Positions 63,389 to 64,000 of a stretch of 64,000 nucleotides of DNA are shown piece after piece. A model generated the notes under the pieces. It was not told the DNA's origin. It did no database searches and saw only the letters and a list, made by a program, of their open reading frames with translations. The stretch is from UBA1268 sp002694955 (GTDB taxonomy: Bacteria; Planctomycetota; Planctomycetia; Pirellulales; UBA1268): NCBI GenBank assembly GCA_028066355.1, contig JALCBP010000006.1:1-64000 (forward strand). Reading direction: 5' to 3'. The translations under genes and the position numbers were made by a program. The stretch's first letter is position 1, and each line of letters starts with the position of its first letter.

Positions 63389-64000
63389 ATGAGCCAGTCG
63401 GTCTCTACTATCAAAAATTTTGTCGACATTGTGAGAAAAAGTGGTCTCGCAGAGGCATCAAAGATTGATGAGGTCGTTGCCTCCTTGGATAATCTCGACG
63501 CGGCTGTAACTGATGAAGTCACCAACGCTTTTATTGAAGCCAAACTGATCACAACATGGCATCTTAAGCAACTCCTCAAGGGAAAACACCGTGGCTTTTT
63601 TCTTGAACGCTACAAACTACTCAATGAGTTAGGCAAAGGTGGCATGAGCAGTGTGTATCTCGCTGAGCACACAGATATGCATCTCCCGGTCGCCATTAAG
63701 GTTCTCCCTGTAAAAAGAGTTGGTGAAAAATCTTATCTTGAGAGGTTTAAACGAGAAGCAAAAGCTTCTTTCAAACTCCGGCATGACAATATTGCCGGTG
63801 CGACAAACTTCGCACATCATGGTGACCTCTGGTACATCGTGCTGGATTACATTGAAGGTGAAGACCTTTACCAAAAAGTCAAGGCGAGTGGCCCCCTCCC
63901 TGTTCGTGATGCTGTGGAATATATTCGCCAAGCAGCGTGTGGTCTTCAATACGCGCATGAACAGGGGCTAGTCCACCGTGACATAAAGCCCGCCAACTTG
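63389..64000 (+). CDS. Serine/threonine protein kinase, 3' end cut by window
   Basis: First 204 residues of a Hanks-type kinase. Residues 1-70 form a helical N-terminal part (TIKNFVDIVRKSGLAEASKI, LKQLLKGKHRGF) seen in planctomycete kinases. The ATP loop GKGGMSSV is at 82-89, the catalytic Lys at 104 in VAIKVL, Glu in RFKREAK near 123, and the active-site HRDIKPAN at 196-203. The start at 63389 was chosen over the out-of-frame ATG at 63379. The rest, with any sensor domain, lies outside the window. Confidence 0.93.
   Translation, partial: MSQSVSTIKNFVDIVRKSGLAEASKIDEVVASLDNLDAAVTDEVTNAFIEAKLITTWHLKQLLKGKHRGFFLERYKLLNELGKGGMSSVYLAEHTDMHLPVAIKVLPVKRVGEKSYLERFKREAKASFKLRHDNIAGATNFAHHGDLWYIVLDYIEGEDLYQKVKASGPLPVRDAVEYIRQAACGLQYAHEQGLVHRDIKPANL

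Overview
The window reads as a chromosomal segment of a planctomycete, most likely of the Pirellula/Rhodopirellula type. This is inferred from gene content and was not tested by a search. The indicators are two formylglycine-type sulfatases, a serine/threonine kinase with a planctomycete-style helical N-terminal region, many secreted or lipoprotein genes without obvious relatives outside that group, Kdo synthesis, a fused ResB-CcsA cytochrome c assembly protein, and weak or absent Shine-Dalgarno sites before many genes. I see no prophage, insertion sequence, integrase, CRISPR array or other sign of recent transfer. The base composition looks even throughout.

Layout. 1-8.8 kb: a sulfatase, a 12-haem cytochrome c, and on the opposite strand a lipoprotein plus a giant ResB-CcsA fusion that probably serves haem attachment. 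9-14.3 kb: bioA, a second sulfatase, and a manganese-dependent pyrophosphatase with CBS/DRTGG insert. 14.3-18.7 kb: a tightly coupled three-gene operon encoding a TolQ/MotA-like channel and two single-span partners with ExbD-like outer domains. 19-21.2 kb: a small secreted protein and a membrane-anchored helix-turn-helix protein with a long acidic linker. 21.2-29.2 kb: comEC, prmC, prfA, rpmE, a lipoprotein and kdsA, all on the minus strand. 29.2-29.8 kb: a gene-free stretch with a probable structured RNA and a tRNA-Thr(CGT).

29.9-33.4 kb: a TPR protein carrying two RNA polymerase alpha-CTD-like domains, a Rho-N/DUF4912 protein and a small membrane protein. 33.5-39.5 kb: a secreted esterase, a large secreted protein and a polytopic membrane protein. 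39.5-46.9 kb: argG, pyk, an SDR, glnD and a PduO-type cobalamin adenosyltransferase. 47-51.4 kb: a TolB-like beta-propeller, proC, a lysine-rich basic protein, a small protein coupled to an AcuI/YhdH-type reductase, and trxA. 51.4-56.8 kb: a sigma-70 factor, a membrane-anchored coiled-coil protein, and a btaA-btaB pair for betaine lipids. 56.8-64 kb: a secreted protein overlapping guaB, two unknowns, ilvD, a glutaredoxin-like protein, and a serine/threonine kinase cut by the window end.

The mix is mostly housekeeping (translation termination, amino acid and nucleotide synthesis, glycolysis, nitrogen signalling) interleaved with envelope and lipid functions. The best candidates for something undescribed are the TolQ-like operon with duplicated ExbD-like domains, the alpha-CTD/TPR fusion, the acidic HTH-membrane protein, the structured RNA before tRNA-Thr, and inverted repeats in several promoter regions.
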